Of a stretch of 64,000 nucleotides of DNA, positions 33,618 to 42,008 are shown piece after piece. The translations under genes were made by a program, and so were the position numbers. Position 1 is the stretch's first letter, and each line of letters begins with the position of its first letter. Source of the DNA: Paenibacillus rhizosphaerae (lineage in GTDB: Bacteria > Bacillota > Bacilli > Paenibacillales > Paenibacillaceae); NCBI RefSeq assembly GCF_014192015.1, contig NZ_JACHXJ010000004.1, forward strand, positions 463,327-527,326. The letters run 5' to 3'. The notes beneath the pieces are model-generated. The model saw only the letters and a program-made list of their open reading frames with translations, was not told the DNA's origin and did not search any database.

Positions 33618-33650
33618 AAAAGCCTTCCGGCTTGCCGGAAGGCTTTTTTT
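33618..33650. terminator. Bidirectional terminator between SulP and GNAT genes
   Basis: AAAAGCCTTCCGG and CCGGAAGGCTTTT form a perfect stem with a four-base loop and T-runs on both strands. Confidence 0.9.
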
Positions 33651-33678
33651 GCATAGAAGTCCGTATAAGAAGCGAATG

Positions 33679-34230
33679 TCACCGCACCGTTTTCTCATAA
33701 ATATTAAACCCGCTCTCATGCTGGCCCTTCAGCGCAAAACCGGCTCCGCTGTACAACCGGTTCAAGCTGGGGTTGTCGGCGATGCAGTCGAGACGGATTC
33801 GGTCTTTGCCTTGGAACCTGATTCCGGTCAAGGCCCAGTGCAGAATGGCGCTGCCCAGTCCCGTCCCCCCGAATTCGCGGTCAATGGCAAGCCGGTGCAG
33901 ATAGACGGAAGTATCATGCCCCTCCTCGCCCCACAGGTTGTGGTCCCATGCGCTCGCATGCTGCTGGAGAATGACGATGGCCGCAAGGCGCTCCTCCTTT
34001 TTGAACAGGAAGACGTCCCCGCGCAAGACCGCCTCGTCGATATGATGCCTGTCCTCGCCGGCCAGCAGCTGATGCCACTGCCTGGAGCCTTTGCTCTGAA
34101 GCCATTGCGCCGTTCGCAGCAGCAGCCCTTTGGCGGCCTCGACATCTTCCGGACCGGCCTGGACGGCACGGATTTCCGGGGTGACCCACTCCTGATTGAT
34201 GATAAAATGATCTGCATTTGCCTGCTTCAT
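33679..34230 (-). CDS. GNAT-family N-acetyltransferase
   Basis: A 183-residue acetyl-CoA dependent acetyltransferase. The core motif A is visible as YLHRLAIDREFGGTGLGSAI (about residues 110-129), with motif B near DCIADNPSLNRLYSGAGF. The acceptor is unknown. ATG at 34230 is preceded by GGAGGGTGG; the frame continues to a TTG at 34245 that sits inside that site. Monocistronic and convergent with SulP. Confidence 0.88.
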   Translation of the reverse strand: MKQANADHFIINQEWVTPEIRAVQAGPEDVEAAKGLLLRTAQWLQSKGSRQWHQLLAGEDRHHIDEAVLRGDVFLFKKEERLAAIVILQQHASAWDHNLWGEEGHDTSVYLHRLAIDREFGGTGLGSAILHWALTGIRFQGKDRIRLDCIADNPSLNRLYSGAGFALKGQHESGFNIYEKTVR

Positions 34231-34419
34231 ACATCCACCCTCCAAGCGTTACATATGTTCTTATTGTAAGAAGCCGTGAGGAATTAGGCAAATGGTTCAT
34301 ATCGGAGCGGTCCGGGGGTTTTTACGTGACGCACGTGTTCTGTAGCGGGGATCGTGAGCCGTCCAGGCCGTTAACAAACGGTCAGCAGTGTATGTACCAG
34401 AGGGTTAGGAGAGAGGACT

Positions 34420-35136
34420 ATGAAAAAGCAAAACTTTATCGCCATCATGGCGCCGATGGCTGAATTTGACCAGCTGCAGTCGGGCGTGCCCGCATCGCTT
34501 ACGATCGCCCAGGCGGCCCTCGAGTCCGCCTGGGGTACGAGCGAGCTGGCGGTGAAGGCCAACAATCTGTTCGGCATTAAGGGACAGGGCACCGCAGGGA
34601 GCATGCGCCTGCAGACTACCGAGTACGTTCGAGGCGTAGCCGGCCAGGTGACCGCCGACTTCCGCGCGTATAACAGCTGGACCGAATCGGTGGCCGACCA
34701 CTCGAGGCTGCTGGTGAACGGCGTGTCCTGGGACCGTGACAAATATGCGGGCGCACTCCGCACGGACGGGCGATCGGCCGCCGCCGCCATCGGTGCCGCC
34801 GGTTATGCCACGGACCCGGAGTACGCGGATAAGCTGATCCGGATAATTGACCAGTATAACCTGGACCAATACGATGCCTGGAAGGAGGGGGAGCGTATGA
34901 CCCCTGAGGAAAAGGCGGCGTTCAGTGAGCTGCAGAACACGGTTGCGAAGCAGGCGGAATGGATCAAGCAGCAGCAGGCGTTGTTAAGCATGCCCTGCCC
35001 GGATTGGGCAAAGGTGGCTTACCACTATTACAAGCCTTATATTGCAGATGAAACAGGAAGTTATGATTTCTGGCGGCAGCTGGTGATCCAGTACCGCAAA
35101 GAGAAGGGAATCAAGGTCGCTTCGGATCAAGGCTGA
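34420..35136 (+). CDS. GH73-type glucosaminidase (peptidoglycan hydrolase)
   Basis: A 238-residue enzyme with an N-terminal GH73/FlgJ-type glucosaminidase domain (about residues 15-150). Visible signatures are SLTIAQAALESAWGTSELA, with the catalytic Glu at about residue 36, and NNLFGIKG; DFRAYNSWTESVADHSRLL completes the core. A charged helical linker and a short C-terminal region (CPDWAKVAYHYYKPYI) follow, perhaps a small wall-interaction or structural module. There is no signal peptide, which is the usual state for phage-type endolysins. The start follows AGGAGAG. Confidence 0.85.
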   Translation: MKKQNFIAIMAPMAEFDQLQSGVPASLTIAQAALESAWGTSELAVKANNLFGIKGQGTAGSMRLQTTEYVRGVAGQVTADFRAYNSWTESVADHSRLLVNGVSWDRDKYAGALRTDGRSAAAAIGAAGYATDPEYADKLIRIIDQYNLDQYDAWKEGERMTPEEKAAFSELQNTVAKQAEWIKQQQALLSMPCPDWAKVAYHYYKPYIADETGSYDFWRQLVIQYRKEKGIKVASDQG

Positions 35137-35150
35137 CGCACTTACAGCCA

Positions 35151-35489
35151 TTACGGCCGGATGGTCACCCTTGTATTCACGGGAACGTAGGAAGACAAAT
35201 CCAGCACATCCTCATTGTACATCCGGATGCAGCCGTGGGAGACCTCCCGTCCGATGGAGGCGGGATCGTTGGTTCCATGAATGCCGTAATGGGGCTTGGA
35301 AAGGCCCATCCACAGCACGCCGAACGGTCCGCCCGGATTTTCCTGCTTATTGACGATCGTAAACTCCCCGGTCGGGGTTTTCGTCAACATTTTTCCGATG
35401 CCTACGGGATAGGATTTGACCGTCTGGTCGCCGTCCAGCAAGTATAAAGTGCGGTCCGACAGGTCGACGATGATCCGGTATTTTGGCAT
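35151..35489 (-). CDS. L,D-transpeptidase (YkuD domain)
   Basis: A minimal 112-residue YkuD-domain protein. It contains the active-site signature HGTNDPASIGREVSHGCIRM with the catalytic Cys, after a strand-rich N-terminus (YRIIVDLSDRTLYLLDGDQT). Such enzymes make 3-3 crosslinks or act in spore wall formation. No signal peptide or LysM is visible, which resembles the short YkuD-only forms of Bacillus-type species. ATG at 35489 is eight bases after AAGGAG; a long upstream open frame to 35642 overlaps the start of the divergent deacetylase and is rejected. Confidence 0.9.
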   Translation of the reverse strand: MPKYRIIVDLSDRTLYLLDGDQTVKSYPVGIGKMLTKTPTGEFTIVNKQENPGGPFGVLWMGLSKPHYGIHGTNDPASIGREVSHGCIRMYNEDVLDLSSYVPVNTRVTIRP

Positions 35490-35581
35490 TTGCATCACTC
35501 CTTGTTTCCAGAGTATGTTTATAGTGCGGGGAATGCATCCCTCTGCAAGTGAATTTATGGAACGAAGGGGATTGGAACGTG

Positions 35582-36574
35582 ATGCTGAGAAAAAAAATTG
35601 TCCTCTACTGCACCTTTTCCGCGCTTGTGCTGTTCGCGGCATTTTTCGTCTGGAGGCAGGGTCCCTATGTGTATCATCTGGTTCGTTATCCCGGAAGGCC
35701 TCACGTCAAAAAGGAAGAGGGCGGGGTTCCGGCTTACAGCTTTATTTCCACCAGGCCGACGCCAGGTGCGGTGTATTATAAAAACAAAGTCATCACCCTG
35801 ATGTACCATGACGTCTCCCCGCATCCGATCAATGATAAGAGTCTGGATACCGCTGTATTCGAGGAGCAGCTTCAGGCCATGAAGGCGAACGGATTCCATT
35901 GGATTACGATGGAGCATTACGCCGACTTCGTCACCCGGCATCAGCCGGTTCCGGACAACGCCGTGCTGATGACGTTCGATGACGGCTACGAGACGTTTTA
36001 TAAAAATGTGTTCCCGATCCTGAAGAAGTACCACGTGCCGGCAACGAATTTTCTGATCGTATCGACGGTGGGAAATCCGAAGCATCCCGGGCTGCCGAAA
36101 CTCACCTGGGCCCAGGTGAAGCTCATGCACCGGAGCGGCATCGACTTCTACAGCCATACGTTTGATTCGCATGCTTACGCTTATGTTCGACCCGAAGGAA
36201 AAAACCAGGACAGGCTGGAGCCGATGCTGATGGGTCCCGAACACAATAAAACCACCGGGCACGTGGAGACGGAGCAGGAGTATATCCGGCGGGTGAAGGG
36301 CGATTTAACCCGGGCGGATCACATCCTCCGGAATGAAATCGGTAACCGCCGCGACATTCTCGCCTTTCCTTACGGCGGCTATACGCAACGGGTGCTGGGT
36401 ATCTGCCGGAATCTCGGCATTCAGGTAGTCTTTACCGTTAAACCGGGAATCGATGGTCCCGGGCAGTACATGGGATACCGGGTCAACGTGGGCGGTAAGG
36501 ACAATAACCCGATTGCGCTCATTGAATCGATGAAGCATGCGGAGTCGCTCCGCGGATACAGCAAAGCCGGCTGA
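35582..36574 (+). CDS. Membrane-anchored polysaccharide deacetylase
   Basis: A protein of about 330 residues with one N-terminal membrane anchor (about 7-27) and an extracytoplasmic NodB/CE4 domain. Motif 1 is LMTFDDGYETFY (about residue 130), preceded by LMYHDVS; motif 2 is FYSHTFDSH (about 185-193), giving the metal-binding Asp-His-His set; FPYGGYTQRV near 258 is motif 3. The family removes N- or O-acetyl groups from chitin-like, PNAG or wall polymers. ATG at 35582 is chosen; GTG at 35579 has slightly better spacing to AAGGGG. It is divergent from the L,D-transpeptidase. Confidence 0.88.
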   Translation: MLRKKIVLYCTFSALVLFAAFFVWRQGPYVYHLVRYPGRPHVKKEEGGVPAYSFISTRPTPGAVYYKNKVITLMYHDVSPHPINDKSLDTAVFEEQLQAMKANGFHWITMEHYADFVTRHQPVPDNAVLMTFDDGYETFYKNVFPILKKYHVPATNFLIVSTVGNPKHPGLPKLTWAQVKLMHRSGIDFYSHTFDSHAYAYVRPEGKNQDRLEPMLMGPEHNKTTGHVETEQEYIRRVKGDLTRADHILRNEIGNRRDILAFPYGGYTQRVLGICRNLGIQVVFTVKPGIDGPGQYMGYRVNVGGKDNNPIALIESMKHAESLRGYSKAG

Positions 36575-37175
36575 GCCTCCGGCGGGGGAAGTAAGTGGCC
36601 GAAGGCTGAAGGCTGTAAATACACTGGATAATATGGATAACCCCCCGGGCATTCGCCCGGGGGGTTTGGCTTTGGCGGCGCTGCGGCCGCCTCATATATT
36701 TAACCCCTGACAGCCGTTCAAGGCTGCAGTCTGGTTCCTTGTTCTAGTTCGTTAACAGAATAATGACTTCCAAAACAACAAAAGCCCTGCCTCTCTTTTG
36801 TCCTTGCGGCTCCGATGACCGCGCCAGCGTGAATCAGAAATGACATCTTAAATCTCATACTTCGCATTGGGTTATTTCAAAATAGGAAATTAAGTCTTCG
36901 AGGTTGAAGATTTATTCTTTCTTGCGGGGAACGAAAAGGGTTAAATGAAGTTATACTCTTAATAATATATCATATGATATTTATAAATGCAATAGGGAAA
37001 TATATCAAATGCCAGCCTTGTATAAATGTGCAAAATCAACGTTTCATGATAAAGGAATTTGTGATAAAAGTTGCTTTTTGTCGCAAGTCTATGTCACATT
37101 TCGGGATGAAATAACCGATATTCTTAATAGTGCTGCGCCGAACGGCCTATATTGATGAAAAAGGAAGGCTGGCTT
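36575..37175. other. 600-base non-coding gap
   Basis: Holds the terminator at 36639 and then about 500 bases that are more AT-rich than the surroundings. There is a perfect 14-bp palindrome ATATCATATGATAT at 36967-36980. No reading frame has a ribosome binding site plus family resemblance. Tract composition and palindrome suggest an upstream regulatory region for the HD-GYP gene. No RNA family was recognised. Confidence 0.55.
36639..36667 (+). terminator. Terminator after the deacetylase gene
   Basis: AACCCCCCGGGC and GCCCGGGGGGTT form a perfect 12-bp stem around ATTC; only a short T-run (TTT) follows. Confidence 0.75.
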
Positions 37176-38720
37176 ATGGATACCGATTCTACCCGCTTGC
37201 AGGGGGGTGCCCTGTATTATGCTTTTCGGAACAAATTGGTACGGAATTATATTTTCGGATCGCTGTTCGCGGTATGGGTCGTGGGCAGCGCGCTCGTTCT
37301 GACCACGATCAGCATTCCTCCGCAGGAGATCAAACGGTTGGTGTTTATCTTTGCTTGGTCCATGGCGGTCATGATCGCGGTGGAATCCTGGGTATTCACG
37401 CGGCACGTCCAGCCGATCCGGAAAGGGCTGTTCTGCCGGACCTGTACGGTACAGATCATTGAAACAGCCTACCGGCAGGCACATAAGCTGCCCCAGCTGG
37501 CGGTGTTCCGGATTCTGGTCCCGCATTTCCTCGGTCTTGCCATACCTGCGGCCGGCTTGTCACTGTGGCAGATACATCATGGCCTTCTTCATTTCCCGCC
37601 GATTTATGTTGCGGCTGCGGTAGTCGGCGCCTTCCTCGTAGCCAGCATGCATGCGATGATCGAATTTTTCCTGACGACGGCGACGGTCCGGCCCCTGGTG
37701 GAGGAATTTCAGCGGCTCGCCCAGGAGACGCACCGCATTGAACTGAATCCGGAGGGGCATGTCGTTTTGTCGATCCGTCCGAAGTTTCTGCTCAGCGCCA
37801 TGCTGATCGGTACCTCACCGCTCCTACTGTTCACCCTGGCCGCCCAGATTCGGATGGGCACTTTAAACGAGGAAAAGATGACCGGATACTGGGGCTGGGC
37901 GGGGCTGATTTTGCTGGTCGACATCATTTTTACGTATACGGGTGCCAGGCTGTTGACCCATGAGGTGGAGCGGCCGATCTCCCATCTGTACGATGCCATG
38001 AATCATGTCAAGGACGGCCGGCTGCGGACGGTCCAAAATGTGTATTCGGACGAGTTTTCCCGGTTGGCCACCGGCTTTAACATGATGGTCCGGGCGCTCC
38101 AGTCGCGTGAAGCCCAGAGCAGGGCGATGCTGGACAGCTATTTTGTGACCCTCGCAGTTGCGCTGGATGCCAGAGATGCTTATACGGCAGGGCATTCCTT
38201 GCGGGTGGCCGAATATTCGGAGCTGATCGGGCGGCTCAGCCGAATGGCGGAGGAGGACATCAACGTGATCCGCCAGTCAGCGCTGCTGCATGACATCGGG
38301 AAAATCGGCATCCGGGACACCGTCCTGTTGAAGGAAGGGCGTCTGACGGAGGAGGAGTTTGACCAAATCAAGGCCCATCCGGTGCTTGGCGAGACGATTC
38401 TGAAGCAGATCGAGCCTAAGGACGCCATGGCGCCGCTCCTTCCCGGCGTACGGTCCCATCATGAGCGATATGACGGGAAAGGGTATCCGGACGGACTGGC
38501 CGGAGAGGATATCCCGCTGCTCGGGAGAATTATCGCCGTAGCCGACGCCTTTGATGCGATGACTTCGGATCGTCCTTACCGTAAAGGAATGGACGTCACC
38601 AAGGCGCTGTCCATTCTCGAAGAGGGCAGAGGGACGCAGTGGGATCCGGAATACGCCCGCATTTTTGTCGACTATATGCGAAACCAGAGGATGGGAAAGG
38701 CGGCAGGCGACGATACATAA
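37176..38720 (+). CDS. HD-GYP domain cyclic-di-GMP phosphodiesterase with HAMP
   Basis: A 514-residue membrane protein. About six hydrophobic segments in two groups (about 20-70 and 115-160, then 200-265) precede a HAMP region (about 270-320) and an HD-GYP domain (about 325-505). Active-site landmarks: AGHSLRV, SALLHDIGKIGI (HD pair), HHERYDGKGYPDGL (GYP motif) and VADAFDAMTSDRPYR. The family hydrolyses cyclic-di-GMP. ATG at 37176 follows AAGGAAGG; upstream starts at 37152 and 37155 lack sites. The sensed signal is unknown. Confidence 0.9.
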   Translation: MDTDSTRLQGGALYYAFRNKLVRNYIFGSLFAVWVVGSALVLTTISIPPQEIKRLVFIFAWSMAVMIAVESWVFTRHVQPIRKGLFCRTCTVQIIETAYRQAHKLPQLAVFRILVPHFLGLAIPAAGLSLWQIHHGLLHFPPIYVAAAVVGAFLVASMHAMIEFFLTTATVRPLVEEFQRLAQETHRIELNPEGHVVLSIRPKFLLSAMLIGTSPLLLFTLAAQIRMGTLNEEKMTGYWGWAGLILLVDIIFTYTGARLLTHEVERPISHLYDAMNHVKDGRLRTVQNVYSDEFSRLATGFNMMVRALQSREAQSRAMLDSYFVTLAVALDARDAYTAGHSLRVAEYSELIGRLSRMAEEDINVIRQSALLHDIGKIGIRDTVLLKEGRLTEEEFDQIKAHPVLGETILKQIEPKDAMAPLLPGVRSHHERYDGKGYPDGLAGEDIPLLGRIIAVADAFDAMTSDRPYRKGMDVTKALSILEEGRGTQWDPEYARIFVDYMRNQRMGKAAGDDT

Positions 38721-38746
38721 GCGATGACCTGAGATCGGAGAGCAAG

Positions 38747-38793
38747 AAAACCTCCCGGCCGAGAAGGAAGACTTCCAGGCCGGGAGGTTTTTT
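38747..38793. terminator. Bidirectional terminator between HD-GYP and ABC permease genes
   Basis: AAAACCTCCCGGCC and GGCCGGGAGGTTTT form a strong stem with an inner AAG/CTT pair and T-runs on both strands. Confidence 0.9.
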
Positions 38794-38820
38794 ACCGTTG
38801 TTTTGAACGTGGATAAAGAA

Positions 38821-39966
38821 TCAGTTTGCAGCCGAGCGCAGGAACCCTGGCAGACGGAAGAACGCAACCAGGAGGCCGGCGGCTCCGAACGTCAGGAGAA
38901 TGAGGGCAGGTCCGGCAACGTCGCCCAGGTGGGCGCCATGGGCGATAATGTTCTGCAGCGAGTGCAGCGCCCAGTACTGCGGCAGAAAGTGCCCTATGGT
39001 CTGTACGGATTGCGGAAGCAGATAGGACGGCACCCACAGGCCGCCCAGCATGGCACCGCCCATGGCAATGACCTGGGTGATGACCATGGCGGCTCCCTCG
39101 CCGGGCACCAGGAACGATAACCCGAGCCCGATGCCGGTTCCGCAGATGCTGAGGCTGAGCACGACCAAGGTAAGGGCGGCGACGTCGCCGAGCTTCACGT
39201 CATAGACGAAGTGGCCGAAGGCGAACAGGACGACGCATTGGGCGATAACCGTCAGTATGAAGGGCACCCACATCCCGACCAGGTACTGCAGCGGCTTCAC
39301 GCGCGTGCTGCGAATGCGGGACAGAAGTCCGGTCTTCTTTTCGTCAAAGAAGCGGCGGGCCATCGTAATCATAATGTAGAAAACGAACATGACCGTCATG
39401 CTGGGGACCATGGAGTCCATATAGCTGATATGGTCGGACGTCGTCGCCACATCTTTAATCCGGATCGGGGAGGCCAGCGCCTGCTCTGCCTGCTCCTTGG
39501 AATCTCCCTTAGCCAGCAGGACATCGGTCAGCTTCTGCTCGCGGTATTGGCTGGAAATGCTGCTGAGAATCGCCTGAATCGGCGCAAGCTCAGTCTGTGC
39601 GGTGGGGTCCTGGTACAGCTGGATATCCGCAGGACTGCCTTCCTTCATGGCCTTCTCGAATCCGGCGGGAATGACGAGCATGGCCGAGAACTGGCCCTGC
39701 TTCATTCTGTCGACCTGGTCATTCAGGCTGGATGCCGACTCCAGCTTCACGTCCATAATCCCCTGCATTTGCTTCACAAAGGCCTGGGACGCGGCGGATT
39801 GATCCTGGTCGATCGTGCGGATGGATACGGAGGAACTGTCGCCTCCGGCGCTGTTGAAGATCGTACCGAACATAGCGATGAACAGGATCGGCATTAGCAG
39901 CAGGAAGAAGAAGCTTTTGCGGTCTTTGCGGATCAGCCGCAATTCTTTGATCATCATGGCTCTCAT
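38821..39966 (-). CDS. ABC-2 type transporter permease
   Basis: A 381-residue permease of the ABC-2/YhgE-type layout. One N-terminal membrane segment (about 20-38), a large extracytoplasmic domain (about 40-190) with a Gln/Ser-rich helical part, and five C-terminal segments (about 190-370). It pairs with the ATPase at 40048, 81 bases upstream in the same leftward operon. Such pairs export drugs, lipids or peptides. A clear AAAGGAG precedes the ATG. The substrate is not deducible. Confidence 0.9.
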   Translation of the reverse strand: MRAMMIKELRLIRKDRKSFFFLLLMPILFIAMFGTIFNSAGGDSSSVSIRTIDQDQSAASQAFVKQMQGIMDVKLESASSLNDQVDRMKQGQFSAMLVIPAGFEKAMKEGSPADIQLYQDPTAQTELAPIQAILSSISSQYREQKLTDVLLAKGDSKEQAEQALASPIRIKDVATTSDHISYMDSMVPSMTVMFVFYIMITMARRFFDEKKTGLLSRIRSTRVKPLQYLVGMWVPFILTVIAQCVVLFAFGHFVYDVKLGDVAALTLVVLSLSICGTGIGLGLSFLVPGEGAAMVITQVIAMGGAMLGGLWVPSYLLPQSVQTIGHFLPQYWALHSLQNIIAHGAHLGDVAGPALILLTFGAAGLLVAFFRLPGFLRSAAN

Positions 39967-40047
39967 GGTATTGGCTCCTTTGCGTATTTATTTCACAGGA
40001 AGAACTATTTATCAGCTTAATAAGTGAGAGGGTCGCTCGTGAAAGAA

Positions 40048-41022
40048 TCAGTCCCGAAGTGCGGTACCGGTTACCCGCAGGAATACGTTCTCCAGCGAGG
40101 GACGGACGATTTCCAACTGCTTCACGTCCCAGCTGTGTTGGGATGCGAGGCGAAGCAGGCGCTGCATCACACCGTGCAGATTTTCCGTTTCCAGCACATA
40201 TCCGGAGCCTTCTTTACGGACCGCGGTTACATCCGGGTCTTCCGGCAGGTGATGGACCCCCGCGATTTCCACGTAAATGGCCTTCTGTCCGTAATTCTCC
40301 AGCAGCTCCCCGAGCGGACCCATCGCCTTAATCGTTCCCTGATCCATAATGGCCACTTCATCGCACAGCGCTTCGACTTCCTCCATGTAGTGGGTGGAGT
40401 AGATGATCGTCACGCCTTCCCGGTTCAGGTCGCGAATCATTTCGAAGATGTGGTTCCGCGACTGCGGATCGATCCCTACCGTCGGCTCGTCGAGAATCAG
40501 CAGTTTGGGGCGGTGGAGGAGCGCGGCGGCGATGTTAATTCGGCGCTTCATCCCCCCCGAGAACGTGCCGACTTCTTCTTTGGCCCGGTCCAGCAGACCG
40601 GTCTGGGTCAGCACCTCGTGAATGCGCTGCTTCAGCATTTTGCCCCGAACGCCGTAAGCCTCACCGAAAAACTCCAGATTGTCGTAGGCGGACAGCTTAT
40701 CGTACAGCGTTATTTCCTGCGGCACGTAGCCTATATATTTCGATACGGCGTCCGGATTTTTGGTGGCCTCCTTGCCGAGCAGCCGGACGGAGCCGCTGTC
40801 GGCCTGGACGATGCCGGTCAAAATTTTCATCGTGGTGGACTTTCCCGCACCATTCGGTCCGAGGAAGCCAAATGAGGTGCCGGCTTTCAGAGAAAAGCTC
40901 ACGTCCTGGAGCGCTTGTTTTTTCGGATAGGATTTGCGGAGCTGGGAAACTACTAGCATATATTCGTTGTTATAAGAAGTTTGATTAGATTCGGCGGTGT
41001 TGTGAGTCGTCGTTTGAATCAT
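40048..41022 (-). CDS. ABC transporter ATP-binding protein (DrrA/CcmA type)
   Basis: A 324-residue ATPase. Walker A GPNGAGKST (about residue 54), Q-loop at YVPQEITLYD, signature FSGGMKRR (about 150), Walker B LLILDEPTVGID (about 172) and H-loop THYMEE. A C-terminal extension (about 230-324) matches the DUF4162-like tail of antibiotic-export ATPases. It has a non-conserved N-terminal extension of about 20 residues before MLVVSQLRKSY. The start ATG is preceded by AGGAGG inside the recurring leader element at 41031-41103. Confidence 0.93.
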   Translation of the reverse strand: MIQTTTHNTAESNQTSYNNEYMLVVSQLRKSYPKKQALQDVSFSLKAGTSFGFLGPNGAGKSTTMKILTGIVQADSGSVRLLGKEATKNPDAVSKYIGYVPQEITLYDKLSAYDNLEFFGEAYGVRGKMLKQRIHEVLTQTGLLDRAKEEVGTFSGGMKRRINIAAALLHRPKLLILDEPTVGIDPQSRNHIFEMIRDLNREGVTIIYSTHYMEEVEALCDEVAIMDQGTIKAMGPLGELLENYGQKAIYVEIAGVHHLPEDPDVTAVRKEGSGYVLETENLHGVMQRLLRLASQHSWDVKQLEIVRPSLENVFLRVTGTALRD

Positions 41023-41030
41023 AGGGACAA

Positions 41031-41103
41031 CCTCCTAAAAGTTTTGTGAAGCAAACCTTCAAAGTAAAATCGTCGCAGCAAAACTAGCATCGGAAGCATA
41101 AGC
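41031..41103 (-). repeat. Recurring leader element, copy 2
   Basis: Reverse strand: GCTTATGC near the 5' end (41103-41096) and ACTTTTAGGAGG at the 3' end (about 41042-41031), which supplies the ribosome binding site of the ABC ATPase gene. It also contains one copy of AAGTTTTGTGAAGC (forward sense, 41039-41052); a second copy is at 41106-41119. Confidence 0.55.
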
Positions 41104-41137
41104 CTAAGTTTTGTGAAGCGGCATGGTTGCAAAATGA

Positions 41138-41192
41138 TGGGCCGCCGGCAGTGCCGGCTCGCGTGGATGAATGAAAGGCTTCCGGCGGCCCA
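41138..41192 (-). terminator. Large hairpin after the YtrA-type operon
   Basis: Inverted arms TGGGCCGCCGG (41138-41148) and CCGGCGGCCCA (41182-41192) enclose a 33-base loop. It lies 46 bases past the end of the leftward permease gene at 41238. The T-run on the reverse strand is weak (ATCATTTTG), so termination efficiency is uncertain. Confidence 0.6.
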
Positions 41193-41237
41193 CGTTGAAT
41201 ATCCCGTTAAGTTTATAGAAGAGAACGTTTGAGCTCG

Positions 41238-42008
41238 TTACAGATCCAGCTTTTTATCCATGACGTAAGTCACCGCCCGGATCAGGGCATAGGCTACCGC
41301 CCAGCTGCCGATGATAATTGCCGGAAGCTCCCAAGGATAGGGGAAAAACGTGGCTGGCCCTGCGGTGTCCAGCCGGCTTTCAGGCAGCAAATACTCGTTC
41401 AAATTGGAGTATACGATGCTGAATCCTCCCATAAATAGAATCCAGAGCAGCGGCGTCAGCGGCTTGGCGGTGCTGTACATGACGCAAATGGTCAGCATGC
41501 CTGCGGCTATAATGAATGGAGTCAGGCCGGCGACGACGGTCAGCCAGTTAATGCCTGTAATCATAAAGGAGACGGCCATGTCGTAAGTGTAATGATCGAT
41601 CGCCCCGGCCAGGACGAGCACGTACGCCGAGAAGGCGATATAAATGGCGATCATTGCGGCCCATACCTTCAGGCAGTTACCGAGCCATTTGGCGGCAATG
41701 AGACGGAATCTCGGGATCGGAAGCGTCAGCCACCAGCCGTACGTATCGTTGGACCATTCCCTTTTAATGGCGCCGTATCCCAGGAAGAAGATCCAATAAG
41801 GGAACGCCAGCGTCATATACCAGAAGCTGCTCAGCTCCAGGTCGTTGCGCGCCGCCAGATAGGTGGTGACGATGACCACCGCCGCGGCAACAATCAGGAA
41901 ATAAGCGGTACACCAGCTTCTGGATAATCGGACGCGGTTCAATTTTCTCCAGCTGCCCCGCACCATAAACTCATGCTGGACGAGATCCATAAACGTGCCT
42001 GATGACAT
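41238..42008 (-). CDS. ABC transporter permease (YtrA-operon type)
   Basis: A 256-residue membrane protein with six predicted helices (about 30-55, 62-80, 108-132, 143-172, 178-202 and 225-245) and an aromatic-rich sequence (FFLGYGAIKREWSNDTYGWW). It follows the ATPase gene with TGATG overlap (stop 42010-42008, start 42008), so the ATG at 42008 is favoured over GTG at 42020. With the ATPase it forms a putative exporter of the type often paired with YtrA-like repressors that respond to cell-wall antibiotics. The substrate is not known. Confidence 0.85.
   Translation of the reverse strand: MSSGTFMDLVQHEFMVRGSWRKLNRVRLSRSWCTAYFLIVAAAVVIVTTYLAARNDLELSSFWYMTLAFPYWIFFLGYGAIKREWSNDTYGWWLTLPIPRFRLIAAKWLGNCLKVWAAMIAIYIAFSAYVLVLAGAIDHYTYDMAVSFMITGINWLTVVAGLTPFIIAAGMLTICVMYSTAKPLTPLLWILFMGGFSIVYSNLNEYLLPESRLDTAGPATFFPYPWELPAIIIGSWAVAYALIRAVTYVMDKKLDL

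Noticed and set aside
28411..35136. Prophage remnant defined by the holin-like and GH73 genes
   Set aside because: They are 5.8 kb apart with ordinary genes between, and no integrase, capsid, tail or attachment site is present.
35490..35642. Longer start for the L,D-transpeptidase
   Set aside because: It would overlap the divergent deacetylase start; AAGGAG precedes ATG 35489 and the YkuD domain begins there.
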